Of a DNA stretch of 64,000 bases, positions 44,781 through 54,772 are shown piece by piece (within the stretch, counting starts at the first letter, position 1; each line of letters starts with the position of its first letter). A model generated the notes under the pieces. That model was not told the DNA's origin and made no database searches. It saw nothing but the letters and a program-made list of their open reading frames with translations. The position numbers and the translations under genes were made by a program. The stretch is from Planktotalea sp. (lineage in GTDB: Bacteria; Pseudomonadota; Alphaproteobacteria; Rhodobacterales; Rhodobacteraceae), in contig NZ_JABBAL010000006.1 of assembly GCF_018607995.1 (NCBI RefSeq), forward strand, positions 90,366-154,365. The letters run 5' to 3'.

Positions 44781-45445
44781 TACCCATCATCCTTCAAATG
44801 AGGCAGCGATTTGCAGAAATAATCCCAACCTGTGATCAAGGTTAAGAACGCAGCAAGCCACAAAAGCCACAAGCCCACACGGCCAGACCAAATCATCCCT
44901 TGGTATTTCCAACCAAGGCCGAGTACATCTTCTTCTTCGCCACTTAGGATTGCTTCGAACATCGCTTGATCTATCCCCCACGCGGACATGCCGAGGTAAT
45001 GTTCAAACACGCCCTGACTAAAGAGAACTGAGATCGCAATCATCTGCGCAGTGGTTTTCCATTTTGCCAGTTTGGTGACTTTCAGGGTTCCCGCAGTGTC
45101 CCCTAAGAATTCACGTAAGCCGGACACAAAAACCTCGCGAAACAAGATCATTGTCGCAGGCAGCACCAACCAAGCCGACCATGATGAAAACCCGATGATC
45201 ACCATAAGCGCGATCACCACCATCGCTTTATCAGCAATCGGATCCAGCATCGCGCCAAGTTTGCTTTCCTGTTTCCACGTCCGCGCGAGATAGCCGTCTA
45301 GCCAATCGGTTAGCGCCGCCAACACGAACAAACACAACGCAAACCAATCCGCGTAGGGGCGTGTGAAATAAAGAAACATCACGGCCACACCGGGTGCCGC
45401 AAGCAGACGCAGGATCGTCAGTAAGTTTGGGATATTCAGTGTCAT
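44780..45445 (-). CDS. pgsA: CDP-diacylglycerol-glycerol-3-phosphate 3-phosphatidyltransferase PgsA
   Basis: Membrane enzyme making phosphatidylglycerol phosphate, 221 residues from the ATG at 45445 (MTLNIPNLLT). The CDP-alcohol phosphotransferase motif is complete: TDWLDGYLAR ... GAMLDPIADKAM (D-G-x2-A-R-x8-9-G-x3-D-x3-D, residues about 60-88). About five membrane helices. The uvrC-pgsA-moaD-moaE order common in this bacterial group is interrupted here by a DEAD-box helicase gene. Confidence 0.94.
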   Translation of the reverse strand: MTLNIPNLLTILRLLAAPGVAVMFLYFTRPYADWFALCLFVLAALTDWLDGYLARTWKQESKLGAMLDPIADKAMVVIALMVIIGFSSWSAWLVLPATMILFREVFVSGLREFLGDTAGTLKVTKLAKWKTTAQMIAISVLFSQGVFEHYLGMSAWGIDQAMFEAILSGEEEDVLGLGWKYQGMIWSGRVGLWLLWLAAFLTLITGWDYFCKSLPHLKDDG

Positions 45446-45500
45446 CCCCAATACCTAAGCCTGCGGAGAAGCCCCCGCAAGCCCACTTTGCCACAATAGT

Positions 45501-47633
45501 CTACCGCGTACGAGGGGCTTTACGCATTGGTCGCGCCTCAGGCCCTTTGCCGGCACGCGTTTTCACCTTGTAGGGCTTGCTCTCGCCGCTTTTAGGCTTG
45601 CCTGCCGCTGCTTTGGCCCGCGCTTTGCGATCGCCCATAGGCTTGGATGGATCCATCGCACCTTTGCGTGATTTGGGCTTAGGCACCGCCGCTTTATGCG
45701 CAACAGCGCCCGTATCTACAGCGCTAGGCGCGCGCACAGGCTTGGATTTGTTCGGCGTGCCAGATTTCGCAGCGTGCTTAGGCGGACGCGGATCGTTTTT
45801 ACCAGGCTTGTCAGCTTTATAAGGCGCTTTGCCCTTGGGCTTGTCGAACTTTGGCTTGGCGCTGCGGGGTTTATCATACCTTGGTTTGTCGCCGCGAGGA
45901 CCATCATGATGTGGCTTATCATAACGAGGCGTGTCTCCCCGTGGGCGATCCTCACGCGGACCTTTACGGTGTGGACGCGCAGGCCCGTCCGCAGGCGGAC
46001 CATTTGGCGAAGCATCAAAATCGGGCTTGCCCGGTAATTCGGTCAGCTTTGCGCCCTGCTCAAGGTCCAAGTCGTCGCCCAGCTCTTTCTTCATGCGCTC
46101 AACGGCGGAGGTCTGAACTTCGACGAATGTCTCTTGATACTGCACGCGGATCGCACCGATATCATCCTTAGAGATATTTCCATTACGACAGAGCATCGGT
46201 AACAACCAACGCGGCTCCGCCTTGTGCTTGCGACCCAAGGACAGTGAGAACCAAGAGCTCGGCCCAAAATCACGCGGCGCGCGTTGCCCTCGCGGTTCGC
46301 GCTTGCCGCGTGTGTCGGTCACTTCGCCCAATTGTTCAGGCGCTGAATGCTTGGAGCGGTGCAGGCGCAAGAATGCCGCTGCGATCTGCTCTGGCTTATA
46401 CTGCGAAAGCAACTTGCCCGCGAAGCTTTGTTCATCTTCGCTCAAAGCCTCTGACCAAGACGGATCATTGAGCATGCGCTCTTCATCGCGCGCATTAACG
46501 TCATCGGCGGAGGGTGCATTTGACCACTCGGCTGTGAGTTTTGCAAAACGCAACAAACGCTCCGCTTTGGATTTCTGCCGGCCTGGTACGATTAGCGCAG
46601 AAATACCTTTGCGACCCGCACGCCCCGTCCGGCCAGAGCGGTGCAGCAGCGTTTCACCATTAGATGGCAAGTCTGCGTGAATCACCAATTCAAGGTTGGG
46701 CAAGTCAATTCCGCGCGCAGCCACATCCGTCGCTACACAAACACGCGCGCGCCCGTCGCGCATCGCTTGGAGTGCATGGGTACGCTCGTTCTGGGACAAC
46801 TCACCCGAGAGCGAGACAACCGAAAACCCTCGGTTCGAAAAACGCGCAGTCAAACGTGCAACCATTGCACGGGTGTTGGCGAAAACAATTGCGTTCTGCG
46901 CTTCATAGTAACGCAACGTGTTGATAATCGCGTTTTCCGTATCGGAGGGCGCGACTGTCATCGCGCGGTAGGTAATATCTGCGTGCTGCGGCCCTTCGCC
47001 GATTGTCTCAACCCGCTTGGTATCTTTGCGTTGATACTTCTGCGCTAGTTTCGCAATACCGCGCGGCACAGTCGCGGAGAACATCAAGGTGCGGCGCTCG
47101 CTTGGTGTTGCGTCCAGAATATATTCCAGATCTTCAGAGAAACCCATATCGAGCATCTCGTCAGCTTCATCCAAAACAACCGCGCGCAAAGCCGATAGAT
47201 CAATCGCCCTGCGCATGATGTGATCGCGTAGACGGCCTGGTGTTGCGACAACAATATGCGCACCACGCTCTAAAGCACGACGTTCTGTACGTGAGTCCAT
47301 GCCGCCGACCGTTGAGGCAACCACAACACCCGCTGGTGAAAATAGCCAATCGAACTCACGCTTCACTTGCAAAGCCAATTCGCGCGTCGGCGCAATGACC
47401 AAAGCCAATGGCGTCGCCGCGCGTTCAAATCGACCGTTCTCTTCCAAAATCGTCGGCGCAATCGCCAGACCGAAGGCAACAGTTTTACCAGACCCTGTTT
47501 GCGCGGAGACAAGCAAGTCTTGATCCAAAAACTCGGGTTGAGACACTTCAACTTGAACCGGTGTTAACGTTTCATAGCCTTTCGCCTTCAAAGCCTCATT
47601 CAAAGTTGGAATTACGTTTTCAAAATCAGTCAT
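45501..47633 (-). CDS. DEAD-box RNA helicase with long basic low-complexity tail
   Basis: An RNA helicase of 710 residues from the ATG at 47633; the track start is 22 codons too early. Motifs: AQTGSGKT (about residue 43), PTRELALQ, TPGRLRDH, DEAD in VVLDEADEML (about 155), SAT, and HRSGRTGRAG (about 330). A DbpA-type RNA-binding domain is at about 460-535 (FSLSLGRKHKAEPRWLLPML cut to its core). The last 170 residues are a Lys/Pro/Arg-rich disordered tail with repeated PRYDKP/GDKPRYDKP units. It probably acts in ribosome assembly or RNA decay, perhaps in cold. Lies between uvrC and pgsA. Confidence 0.93.
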   Translation of the reverse strand: MTDFENVIPTLNEALKAKGYETLTPVQVEVSQPEFLDQDLLVSAQTGSGKTVAFGLAIAPTILEENGRFERAATPLALVIAPTRELALQVKREFDWLFSPAGVVVASTVGGMDSRTERRALERGAHIVVATPGRLRDHIMRRAIDLSALRAVVLDEADEMLDMGFSEDLEYILDATPSERRTLMFSATVPRGIAKLAQKYQRKDTKRVETIGEGPQHADITYRAMTVAPSDTENAIINTLRYYEAQNAIVFANTRAMVARLTARFSNRGFSVVSLSGELSQNERTHALQAMRDGRARVCVATDVAARGIDLPNLELVIHADLPSNGETLLHRSGRTGRAGRKGISALIVPGRQKSKAERLLRFAKLTAEWSNAPSADDVNARDEERMLNDPSWSEALSEDEQSFAGKLLSQYKPEQIAAAFLRLHRSKHSAPEQLGEVTDTRGKREPRGQRAPRDFGPSSWFSLSLGRKHKAEPRWLLPMLCRNGNISKDDIGAIRVQYQETFVEVQTSAVERMKKELGDDLDLEQGAKLTELPGKPDFDASPNGPPADGPARPHRKGPREDRPRGDTPRYDKPHHDGPRGDKPRYDKPRSAKPKFDKPKGKAPYKADKPGKNDPRPPKHAAKSGTPNKSKPVRAPSAVDTGAVAHKAAVPKPKSRKGAMDPSKPMGDRKARAKAAAGKPKSGESKPYKVKTRAGKGPEARPMRKAPRTR

Positions 47634-47817
47634 TACATACCTGCCGTTCGAACAAGCCACGCGCATAGGCTCATTCAGACAATAAGTATACCCCCCCAAA
47701 CAAAATGCCGCATCGCAGCAACTTCATCTTTCCAGATAAACTTTGGGGTTTGGGACACAGCCCTATTCCGCCGTTTTAGCGGCTCATCAAGCATGCGCTC
47801 CCGCGCATTCGATTAGA

Positions 47818-49695
47818 TCACCCACGCTCATGGAAATAATCATAGATCACCTGCGCCAGAGCCGCCGAGATCCCATCCACCGCTTTCAAATCGACCAAAT
47901 TGGCTCGACCTACAGCTTTTGCAGATCCGAAGTGCGCCAGTAGCGCCCGCTTTCGCCCTGCCCCGACACCTGGCACATCATCAAGGGGCGTTGCACCAAT
48001 CGCTTTGGAGCGTTTCGCGCGATGCGCGCCTATTGCAAATCGGTGGACCTCATCGCGCATGCGTTGAATGAAATAGAGTACAGGATCATTGTGGCGCAGC
48101 GCAAATGGGCGTTGACACGTACGGTAGAATTCTTCCTTCCCCGCATCGCGATCCACACCCTTGGCAACCCCAACCATCGGGATGTCGCCAACATCATAGA
48201 TTTCCATAATCTCACGCACAGCGCTCACTTGTCCCGCTCCGCCATCGATTAAAAGCAAGTCTGGCCAATCACCTTTTTCACGATCGGGGTCTTCTTTAAT
48301 CAACCGCTTAAAGCGCCGTGTCATGACTTCCTTCATCATGCCAAAATCATCGCCGGGTGTCAGATCATCGCCTTTGATGTTAAATTTACGATAGGCATTC
48401 TTGATGAACCCTTCTGGACCCGCAACAATCATACCCCCAACCGCGTGCGCACCTTGGATGTGGGAGTTATCATACACCTCGATCCGCTGCGGCACTTTCT
48501 CAAGGCTAAATGCCTCTGCCAAGCCCTTCAAAAGCTTACTTTGCGCCTGCGTCTCCGCCATTTTCCGTGCGAGGCTTTCGCGTGCGTTGCGCACTGCACC
48601 GTCCATGATCTCAGCCTTCTCACCCCGTTGCGGCACAATCAGCTCAACTTTTCTGCCAAGCTTTTGCGCCAAAGCGTCCGCCATCAAGTCCTCATTCAAA
48701 AGACCATGACTGAGCAAGATTTGACGTGGCGGATCTTTGGTGTCGTAGAACTGACCCATGAACGCTTCCAAGACTTCGTGCTCGTCGACATCAGCCGCCA
48801 AACGCGGATAATAATCCTTGTTGCCCCAATTCTGATTGGCGCGAATGAAGAAAACTTGCACACAGGCCTGCCCCCCCTCCATGTGCAGCCCGATCACATC
48901 CGCCTCGGACACCCCACGTGGATTGATCCCTTGCGCAGTTTGCACCTGTGTCAGCGCTTTGATGCGATCACGCAACGCAGCTGCGCGCTCAAATTCCATC
49001 TCTTCCGATGCCTGCGCCATTTGGCCCGCTAGCTTATCTTGTAGCTCCGTTGATTTACCCGCCAAAAACCGTTCCGCATCGCGCACGGTTTCTGCGTAAT
49101 CCGCCTCCGATATTTTCCCCACACAGGGTGCAGAACAGCGTTTGATCTGATGCTGCAAGCAGGGCCGCGTGCGCACATCAAAGCTGGAATCACTACAATC
49201 ACGCAACTGAAACGCGCGCTGCAACTGGTTCAACGTCCTGTTCACTGCGCCAGCAGAAGCGAAAGGCCCGTAGTATGCCCCCTTCGCCTTCTTCGCGCCA
49301 CGGTGTTTGGAAATCATTGGATACGCGTGATCTTTACTGACCAGAATGTTCGGGAAACTCTTATCGTCGCGCAACAAGACATTGTACTTGGGCTTAAGCT
49401 GTTTGATCAGGTTTTGCTCAAGCAAAAGCGCTTCTGTTTCAGTCTTTGTCGTCAGAAACATCATGGTTGTAGTTTGCGCAATCATCGTCGCAATACGGCC
49501 CGAATGCCCAGTTCGACGCGCATAATTTGAGACGCGCGCGCGCAAGTTGCGCGCCTTGCCCACGTAAAGAACACGACTCTGCTCATCCAGCATTCGATAC
49601 ACGCCGGGAGAACTATCAAGCGTCTTCAAATAGGCTTGTATAACCTCGGCACCGCGGGGTGCCTGATCACTTTGGGGATTAGGAGTTTCACTCAT
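47818..49695 (-). CDS. uvrC: Excinuclease ABC subunit UvrC
   Basis: Nucleotide-excision-repair endonuclease, 625 residues. The N-terminal GIY-YIG nuclease is GVYRMLDEQSRVLYVGKA (residues about 31-48); the UVR motif lies near 215 (EEMEFERAAALRDRI); the C-terminal RNase H-like nuclease has VYDNSHIQGAHAVGGMIV and LLIDGGAGQ; the last 50 residues hold tandem helix-hairpin-helix motifs (PGVGAGRKRALLAHFGS). It joins the photolyase and PdeM block as DNA-repair content of the window. Confidence 0.97.
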   Translation of the reverse strand: MSETPNPQSDQAPRGAEVIQAYLKTLDSSPGVYRMLDEQSRVLYVGKARNLRARVSNYARRTGHSGRIATMIAQTTTMMFLTTKTETEALLLEQNLIKQLKPKYNVLLRDDKSFPNILVSKDHAYPMISKHRGAKKAKGAYYGPFASAGAVNRTLNQLQRAFQLRDCSDSSFDVRTRPCLQHQIKRCSAPCVGKISEADYAETVRDAERFLAGKSTELQDKLAGQMAQASEEMEFERAAALRDRIKALTQVQTAQGINPRGVSEADVIGLHMEGGQACVQVFFIRANQNWGNKDYYPRLAADVDEHEVLEAFMGQFYDTKDPPRQILLSHGLLNEDLMADALAQKLGRKVELIVPQRGEKAEIMDGAVRNARESLARKMAETQAQSKLLKGLAEAFSLEKVPQRIEVYDNSHIQGAHAVGGMIVAGPEGFIKNAYRKFNIKGDDLTPGDDFGMMKEVMTRRFKRLIKEDPDREKGDWPDLLLIDGGAGQVSAVREIMEIYDVGDIPMVGVAKGVDRDAGKEEFYRTCQRPFALRHNDPVLYFIQRMRDEVHRFAIGAHRAKRSKAIGATPLDDVPGVGAGRKRALLAHFGSAKAVGRANLVDLKAVDGISAALAQVIYDYFHERG

Positions 49696-50029
49696 GGGTC
49701 AAGAATATGATTCTTCATAGTTAGCTGCAATGATACTCGCGTCAGAGCAAGAGAAAAGACATCCACGATTCCTGTGGATAAGTCTGCGGATAGTTTGGCC
49801 TGACACGAAAATTTCCTTTGTTTTTCGGCCGCTTCTACTATTTGCCTAAAAATCAGGCGTTTACGCAAGGCGCTGATAACATTGCATAAAAATATTAACT
49901 TCGGTTAAATTGTTGAAAACACTCAGTTAATAATATGAAAGTGTTAACTTGCCGGGCTATCCTGCAAAACTTTCAGCAAGTTGACCTTAAAGCAACTCAT
50001 TCGCTTGTGTAATTCAACACGTTCAGGGT
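49696..50029. promoter_or_regulatory. uvrC upstream region and end of the exchanger operon
   Basis: A 334-base A+T-rich stretch without a supported gene. A perfect inverted repeat AAGAAT-ATG-ATTCTT (49701-49715) lies just upstream of the uvrC ATG. Further on, TTAAC-TTCG-GTTAA forms a UUCG-loop hairpin (49894-49907) followed on the minus strand by TATTTTTATG, a possible weak terminator for the Ca2+/Na+ exchanger operon. A third repeat is AACACT/AGTGTT at 49918-49945. I see no alphaproteobacterial SOS box (GTTC-N7-GTTC). Confidence 0.35.
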
Positions 50030-50986
50030 CTAGAAAATCACAATTCCAACGTAGGCGGCATAGGCAACGAACAGGCCGATGCCCCAAGCGCGCGTGATAT
50101 TCCATCGCCAAAAGACGAAGGGCATAAGCAAGACTGATGCGCCCAGCATCACCCATAAATCGAAACGTAAAAACTCTGGCGCGACGGGGATCGGACCTAT
50201 CAAGGCGGCAACGCCAATGATAGCTAGAAGGTTAAACATGTTGGATCCGATGACATTGCCCAGCGCCACATCTGCCTGGCGCCGCAACGCCGCCATCGTA
50301 GTTGTTGCAAGTTCAGGTAAAGACGTGCCCAGCGCAACAAGCGTGAGCCCAATGACAGTTTCACTAACGCCATATTCGCGCGCTATCAGCGATGCATTAT
50401 CAACCAGCAAATCCGCACCCAGTGGCAAACCAATTAGGCCCAGCAAGAGAAAAGCGATGATCTGCCACCACGGCATATTCGGATCTGCGCCCTCAATTTC
50501 CTCCTCGCCCTCGTTCACCGCCAACGCCGCACCTTTTCTGTACTTATGCGCATCGCGGAAGGCATCGAACAAAACATAACTCAGAGCGGCCAAAAGCACC
50601 AAAGCCTGCCAGGTCCCGAATCTGCCTGTGAAGGCGAGCGCAATGAACAGGACTGTCGCAAGCATCATGAACACATAGGTCTTGCGGGTATTGTATTCGG
50701 ACGTGTGTAAGGTCGCCAAAATTGCGGGAAAGCCGAGAACCAGTAAGATATTTGCGGTATTTGAGCCAACAACATTGCCCATCGCGATGTCCGGCTTGTT
50801 TTCAAGAACCGAATTGATTGCGATCAACAACTCTGGCGCAGAGGTTCCAAACGCTACTATCGTAAGGCTCACAATCAAGGCGGGAATGCCAACGCGCAAA
50901 CTCAGGTTGACCGCACCGTTCACCAAGGCGTCACCTGCCATTAGCAAGATCACCAAAGCCAATGAGCACAAAAGCCATGTTACCAT
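50030..50986 (-). CDS. Calcium/sodium antiporter (YrbG/CaxA-like)
   Basis: A 318-residue member of the Ca2+:cation antiporter superfamily, with ten membrane helices. Both alpha repeats are intact: GTSAPELLIAINSVLENKPDIAMGNVVGSN (trimmed; residues 48-80) and GTSLPELATTTMAALRR ... GNVIGSN (about 215-250), each with the conserved acidic residue in PE. The middle loop is acidic (NEGEEEIEGAD). Its ATG is three bases after the stop of the zinc-ribbon protein gene, so the two are co-translated. Confidence 0.94.
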   Translation of the reverse strand: MVTWLLCSLALVILLMAGDALVNGAVNLSLRVGIPALIVSLTIVAFGTSAPELLIAINSVLENKPDIAMGNVVGSNTANILLVLGFPAILATLHTSEYNTRKTYVFMMLATVLFIALAFTGRFGTWQALVLLAALSYVLFDAFRDAHKYRKGAALAVNEGEEEIEGADPNMPWWQIIAFLLLGLIGLPLGADLLVDNASLIAREYGVSETVIGLTLVALGTSLPELATTTMAALRRQADVALGNVIGSNMFNLLAIIGVAALIGPIPVAPEFLRFDLWVMLGASVLLMPFVFWRWNITRAWGIGLFVAYAAYVGIVIF

Positions 50987-50989
50987 GTG

Positions 50990-51157
50990 TTAGCCCCTAC
51001 CCTTGCCACACGCACAAGGTCCACGGCCGATTTTGAAACGACCACACTTTCTGCACTTGGCATTCTGCCACTGTTTTTGCCCAGGGAAGGTAAACTTCCC
51101 GAACATGGCCAACACGCCCATGCCCACGAGAAAAAGTGTGACAATCTTGAATATCAC
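50990..51157 (-). CDS. Small membrane protein with zinc-ribbon motif
   Basis: A short protein of about 55 residues: one membrane helix (IVTLFLVGMGVLAMFG), then a four-cysteine zinc-ribbon C-terminus C-R-K-C-G-R ... G-P-C-A-C-G. The ORF track gives 73 residues by starting inside the peptidase gene; a GTG directly after the peptidase stop (51157) gives 55, and a TTG slightly upstream is another option. It lies exactly between the S49 peptidase stop and the exchanger ATG (TAACACATG), which supports it as a real operon member. Function unknown. Confidence 0.7.
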   Translation of the reverse strand: MIFKIVTLFLVGMGVLAMFGKFTFPGQKQWQNAKCRKCGRFKIGRGPCACGKGRG

Positions 51158-51158
51158 G

Positions 51159-51956
51159 TCAAAGACCAAACCGCGCAAATTCGGCGCGCTCTTCGATACC
51201 ACCCAAAGCATCGGTGGCGATTTGCGCGCCTATCCGGCTCATAAACCCGCGTTTCAGCCCGTAGCGCTTGAAGCGCACTTTATCACCAAAACGCGCCTTC
51301 ATCACAGGCACCAAATGAGCGATCCCATCTATCAGGCCCACATCTTTCGCCACCTCGCCAATCCAGATATCGCCGGTGAACAATTCACTGCCCTTGTCGA
51401 GCTTTCCTCCACGACGCTTTTGCACGTATCGAATGAAATTGGTGTGAATTTGCTCGAGCATTCCTTTAAGACGCGCCACATCTTCTTCTGTTTCAGGCTT
51501 GAACGGGTCCATCATAGATTTGGATTTGCCCGCGGTGTGAACCCGTCGCTCGATGCCCTGTTTGGCCAGAAAGACATGCGCGCCAAAACCTGCAGAGATC
51601 ACGCCAATGGATCCCAGAACCGAACTTTCGTCCGCATAAATTTCGTCCGCCGCCGCCGCAAGCCAATAACCACCGGAGGCCGCAACGTCCTCGACAAAGG
51701 CGATAACGGGAATTTCGTTTTCATCCGCTAAACGTCGGATCCTCGCCCCAATCAGCGAACTTTGAACAGGACTGCCACCGGGTGAGTTGATCTGTAAAGC
51801 AACCGCATCGGGTTTGCCGCGCGTGAACGCTTTCTCGAGCACGGGCGCGAGAGATTGATCATTGAGCGCGCCGCGCCCGCTCATACCGATGGCGCCAGAC
51901 AGGCGCACAACGGCGACCACAGGCTCGGACTTTATGAAGGGAACAAAACGTTTCAT
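51159..51956 (-). CDS. S49-family serine peptidase (SohB/SppA-like)
   Basis: A 265-residue peptidase with the Ser-Lys dyad of family S49. Seen: VAVVRLSGAIGMSGRG at the N-terminus, LQINSPGGSPVQSSLI (residues about 57-72), the catalytic serine in VAASGGYWLAAAADEIYAD (about 103), GSIGVISAG, and the lysine region HTAGKSKSMMDPFKP (about 155). It is short, like a half-length SppA/SohB, and lacks an obvious signal peptide, so it may act at the inner face of the membrane. Upstream of the zinc-ribbon and exchanger genes. Confidence 0.9.
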   Translation of the reverse strand: MKRFVPFIKSEPVVAVVRLSGAIGMSGRGALNDQSLAPVLEKAFTRGKPDAVALQINSPGGSPVQSSLIGARIRRLADENEIPVIAFVEDVAASGGYWLAAAADEIYADESSVLGSIGVISAGFGAHVFLAKQGIERRVHTAGKSKSMMDPFKPETEEDVARLKGMLEQIHTNFIRYVQKRRGGKLDKGSELFTGDIWIGEVAKDVGLIDGIAHLVPVMKARFGDKVRFKRYGLKRGFMSRIGAQIATDALGGIEERAEFARFGL

Positions 51957-52020
51957 CCGTCCGATGTAGATTGCCCATTGGCGCGAAACAAGACGCGCAT
52001 TCGATATATTGTGAACTGTC

Positions 52021-52782
52021 TCACTTACGGATCCGCCAACCAGTCTTGAATATCCACCAAACCACGATCAGGCAGAGCGCCGTAAAGCTCGCGATTGCCA
52101 GCAAACTTAGGCCGATTGGCACATCCGTCATGCCGAAAAACGCCCAGCGGAAACCCGAGATCAAATAGACGACAGGATTGAACAAAGTGATCGTTTGCCA
52201 GATGGGCGGCAACATGGAAATCGAGTAAAATGATCCGCCAAGGAAGACCAAAGGCGTGACAATCAGCAATGGAATAAGCTGTAATTGCTCAAAATTCTGC
52301 GCCCAAATGCCGATGATAAAGCCGAACAGCGCAAAACTCACACAGGTCAGCAACATGAAGGCAATCATCGCGAACGGGTGCTGGATTTGCAGATCCACGA
52401 ACAGGGCGGAGGTTGCAAGAATCACCACCCCAATGAACAGCGCTTTCGTTGCTGCCGCACCTACATAGCCAATCACAATCTCCAAAAAATTCACAGGGGC
52501 GGACAGTAATTCGTAGATCGCGCCGATGAATTTCGGAAAATAGATACCAAAAGAGGCGTTGGAAATCGCTTGGGTCATCACGCTTAACATGATGAGTCCC
52601 GGCACGATGAACGCGCCATAGCTGACGCCGTCGACTTGATCGATGCGACTGCCAATCGCAGCACCAAAGACCACAAAGTAGAGCGAAGTGGAGATCACCG
52701 GCGAAATGAAGCTTTGCATCAAAGTGCGAAAGAAACGCGCCATTTCAGAGACATAAATGGATCGAACAGCTTGCCAATTCAT
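52021..52782 (-). CDS. ABC-2 type transporter permease
   Basis: A 253-residue six-helix permease of the ABC-2 family (as in NodJ/YadH exporters). Family features are the N-terminal [29 protein letters not shown] segment (trimmed), and [37 protein letters not shown] near residue 200. It overlaps the ATPase gene by four bases. Probably exports a lipid-linked or envelope compound; substrate unknown. Confidence 0.93.
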   Translation of the reverse strand: MNWQAVRSIYVSEMARFFRTLMQSFISPVISTSLYFVVFGAAIGSRIDQVDGVSYGAFIVPGLIMLSVMTQAISNASFGIYFPKFIGAIYELLSAPVNFLEIVIGYVGAAATKALFIGVVILATSALFVDLQIQHPFAMIAFMLLTCVSFALFGFIIGIWAQNFEQLQLIPLLIVTPLVFLGGSFYSISMLPPIWQTITLFNPVVYLISGFRWAFFGMTDVPIGLSLLAIASFTALCLIVVWWIFKTGWRIRK

Positions 52783-53708
52783 GCTGCATCTTCCGCAACC
52801 AGTCCGACAAAAATATCTTCGAGGCTGGATTGTTTGGTTTGCAAATCACGCATGGTGAGGCCAGCACTTGCAAGATCGGCCAGAAGGCTTGTGATGCCGG
52901 TACGTTCACCTCGCCTGTCATAAGAATACAAAAGCGCTCGTCCTGCATCCACCAGCTCCAGATTATAAACGGCCAGTGCGTCGGGAACTGTTTCAATCGC
53001 TGTCGTCAAATCAATCTGCAATTGCTTTTGCCCCATCCGTGTCAGCAAGGCCTGTTTTTCTTCAACTAACAGCAGCTTGCCCTTGGCAATCACACCTATG
53101 CGATCCGCGATGGCTTCGGCTTCCTCAATGTAGTGGGTGGTCAGAATAATCGTTGTGCCGCTCGCCTTTAGACCCGCCACAATCTTCCACATATCCTTGC
53201 GCAATTCAACGTCCACGCCAGCGGTCGGTTCGTCCAAAAAGAGCACCTCCGGCTCGTGACTCAGCGCTTTTGCAATCAACACACGGCGTTTCATACCACC
53301 TGACAATTCCATGATGCGGCTGTCTTTTTTGTCCCACAAGGAGAGTTCACGCAGAACTTTTTCCAGATACGCCTCGTTTTTTGGCTTTCCAAACAGCCCG
53401 CGTGAGAAACGAACTGTGTTAATCACACGCTCAAAGGGCTCAAGATTGATTTCTTGTGGCACCAAACCGATCATACGGCGCGCATCACGATAGCCATTCA
53501 CGATGTCATGGCCGCCGACCGTAACGGACCCGCTGGTGCCTTCGGTGATGCCACAAATCGTTGAGATCAGGGTGGTTTTACCTGCACCATTGGGGCCAAG
53601 CAACGCTAGGATTTCACCTTTTTCAATGTCCAAGGTCACACCACTAAGGGCTTCAAAACCGCCGTCGTATCGTTTGACCAAATCGCGCACACTTAAAATT
53701 GCTGCCAT
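52779..53708 (-). CDS. ABC-2 type exporter ATP-binding protein
   Basis: A 309-residue ATPase partner of the permease. Start at the ATG 53708 ([23 protein letters not shown] site); the track adds 34 codons wrongly. Walker [10 protein letters not shown] (about 38), signature [15 protein letters not shown] (about 133), Walker [13 protein letters not shown] (about 156). The extended C-terminal part ([13 protein letters not shown] onward) is typical of the CcmA/DrrA group. It overlaps the permease by four bases. Confidence 0.94.
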   Translation of the reverse strand: MAAILSVRDLVKRYDGGFEALSGVTLDIEKGEILALLGPNGAGKTTLISTICGITEGTSGSVTVGGHDIVNGYRDARRMIGLVPQEINLEPFERVINTVRFSRGLFGKPKNEAYLEKVLRELSLWDKKDSRIMELSGGMKRRVLIAKALSHEPEVLFLDEPTAGVDVELRKDMWKIVAGLKASGTTIILTTHYIEEAEAIADRIGVIAKGKLLLVEEKQALLTRMGQKQLQIDLTTAIETVPDALAVYNLELVDAGRALLYSYDRRGERTGITSLLADLASAGLTMRDLQTKQSSLEDIFVGLVAEDAA

Positions 53709-53800
53709 TGCCGTCCTCTTCATTAAGCACTGCCTATATGCTTCGTGCAGCAGTCGCAAACAGGCTGGCATTGGTGCCGCGATGCCTATACCGCTCAAGG

Positions 53801-54772
53801 ATGGAAACACGCGACACCTCTACACTCGGCATCCTTTTCATTCTGATTGGGATGGGCGCAATCTCCATCAATGATGTGCTGATCAAGCAGCTATCAGGCG
53901 GATATCCATTGCATCAACTGGTGTTTACGCGTTCCTCCATCGGTTTGATATTCTCGATCTTCTTGCTGCAACTGGAAGGCGGCTGGGGACTTTTGAAAAC
54001 CTCGTCACCGGGATTGCATCTGTTGCGCGCACTTATGGTCGTGATATCGAACATGTCGTTTTTCGCTGCGATTGCGGTGCTGCCTTTAGCTGAAACCACC
54101 GCACTCTTCTTCGCAGCCCCCTTAATGATAACGCTCTTGTCCATCCCGATCTTGGGCGAAAAAGTTGGCCCCATGCGATTGTCAGCCGTCTTAGTCGGCT
54201 TTATCGGAGTTTTAATCATGCAAAGACCGTGGCAAAGCGTGGCAGATACGGATGTAAACCGTATCGTTCTGTTATTGCCGATCGTTGCCGCGCTGACCTA
54301 CGCAATCAACCAAGTCATGACGCGTAAGTTGGGGGTCAGCAGTAAAGCGTCCGCTCTTGCGATTTACATCCAAGTGACGTTCATCTTCGTGTCCCTCGGG
54401 TTTTATATGGTCGCCGGTGACGGACGATATGCAGTGGATGCAGAAAATGGCGCAGTGGTTTTTTTGTTGCGCGCCTGGCAATGGCCTCTGCCGGGGGATT
54501 GGCCCTACATGCTGGGCCTTGGTTTTCTGTCGGCTATCGTTGGTTACTGCTTGGGTCAAGCTTATCGCGTCAGTAGCGCGGCGACGGTTGCGCCTTTTGA
54601 ATACATCGGCCTTCCCCTTGCAGTGCTTTGGGGTTTTGCCATCTTCAGCGAATTGCCAGATTTGGCTGTCACCCTTGGAATTGTGTTGATCATGGGCGCA
54701 GGCCTGTTCGTATTTTTGCGCGAACGTATGCTGGCCAAACGCATCACGCGCCCAACCAACATGCGCCGTTAG
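53801..54772 (+). CDS. DMT-superfamily permease (EamA domains)
   Basis: A 323-residue, ten-helix member of the drug/metabolite transporter superfamily with two EamA repeats (about residues 8-145 and 160-300). Typical segments are [48 protein letters not shown] and [23 protein letters not shown]. The ATG at 53801 gives METRDTS; the track start lies 34 codons upstream in the ABC gene's promoter region. Convergent with glpD (four-base overlap). Substrate unknown. Confidence 0.92.
   Translation: METRDTSTLGILFILIGMGAISINDVLIKQLSGGYPLHQLVFTRSSIGLIFSIFLLQLEGGWGLLKTSSPGLHLLRALMVVISNMSFFAAIAVLPLAETTALFFAAPLMITLLSIPILGEKVGPMRLSAVLVGFIGVLIMQRPWQSVADTDVNRIVLLLPIVAALTYAINQVMTRKLGVSSKASALAIYIQVTFIFVSLGFYMVAGDGRYAVDAENGAVVFLLRAWQWPLPGDWPYMLGLGFLSAIVGYCLGQAYRVSSAATVAPFEYIGLPLAVLWGFAIFSELPDLAVTLGIVLIMGAGLFVFLRERMLAKRITRPTNMRR

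Noticed and set aside
45700-46040. DNA repeats near the DEAD-box gene 3' end as a possible CRISPR or mobile repeat
   Set aside because: The repetition is explained by the Lys/Pro-rich coding tail; repeat units are imperfect and in frame, with no spacer structure.
49696-49800. SOS (LexA) box upstream of uvrC
   Set aside because: I found no GTTC-N7-GTTC or GAAC-N7-GAAC pattern; only an AAGAAT/ATTCTT inverted repeat.
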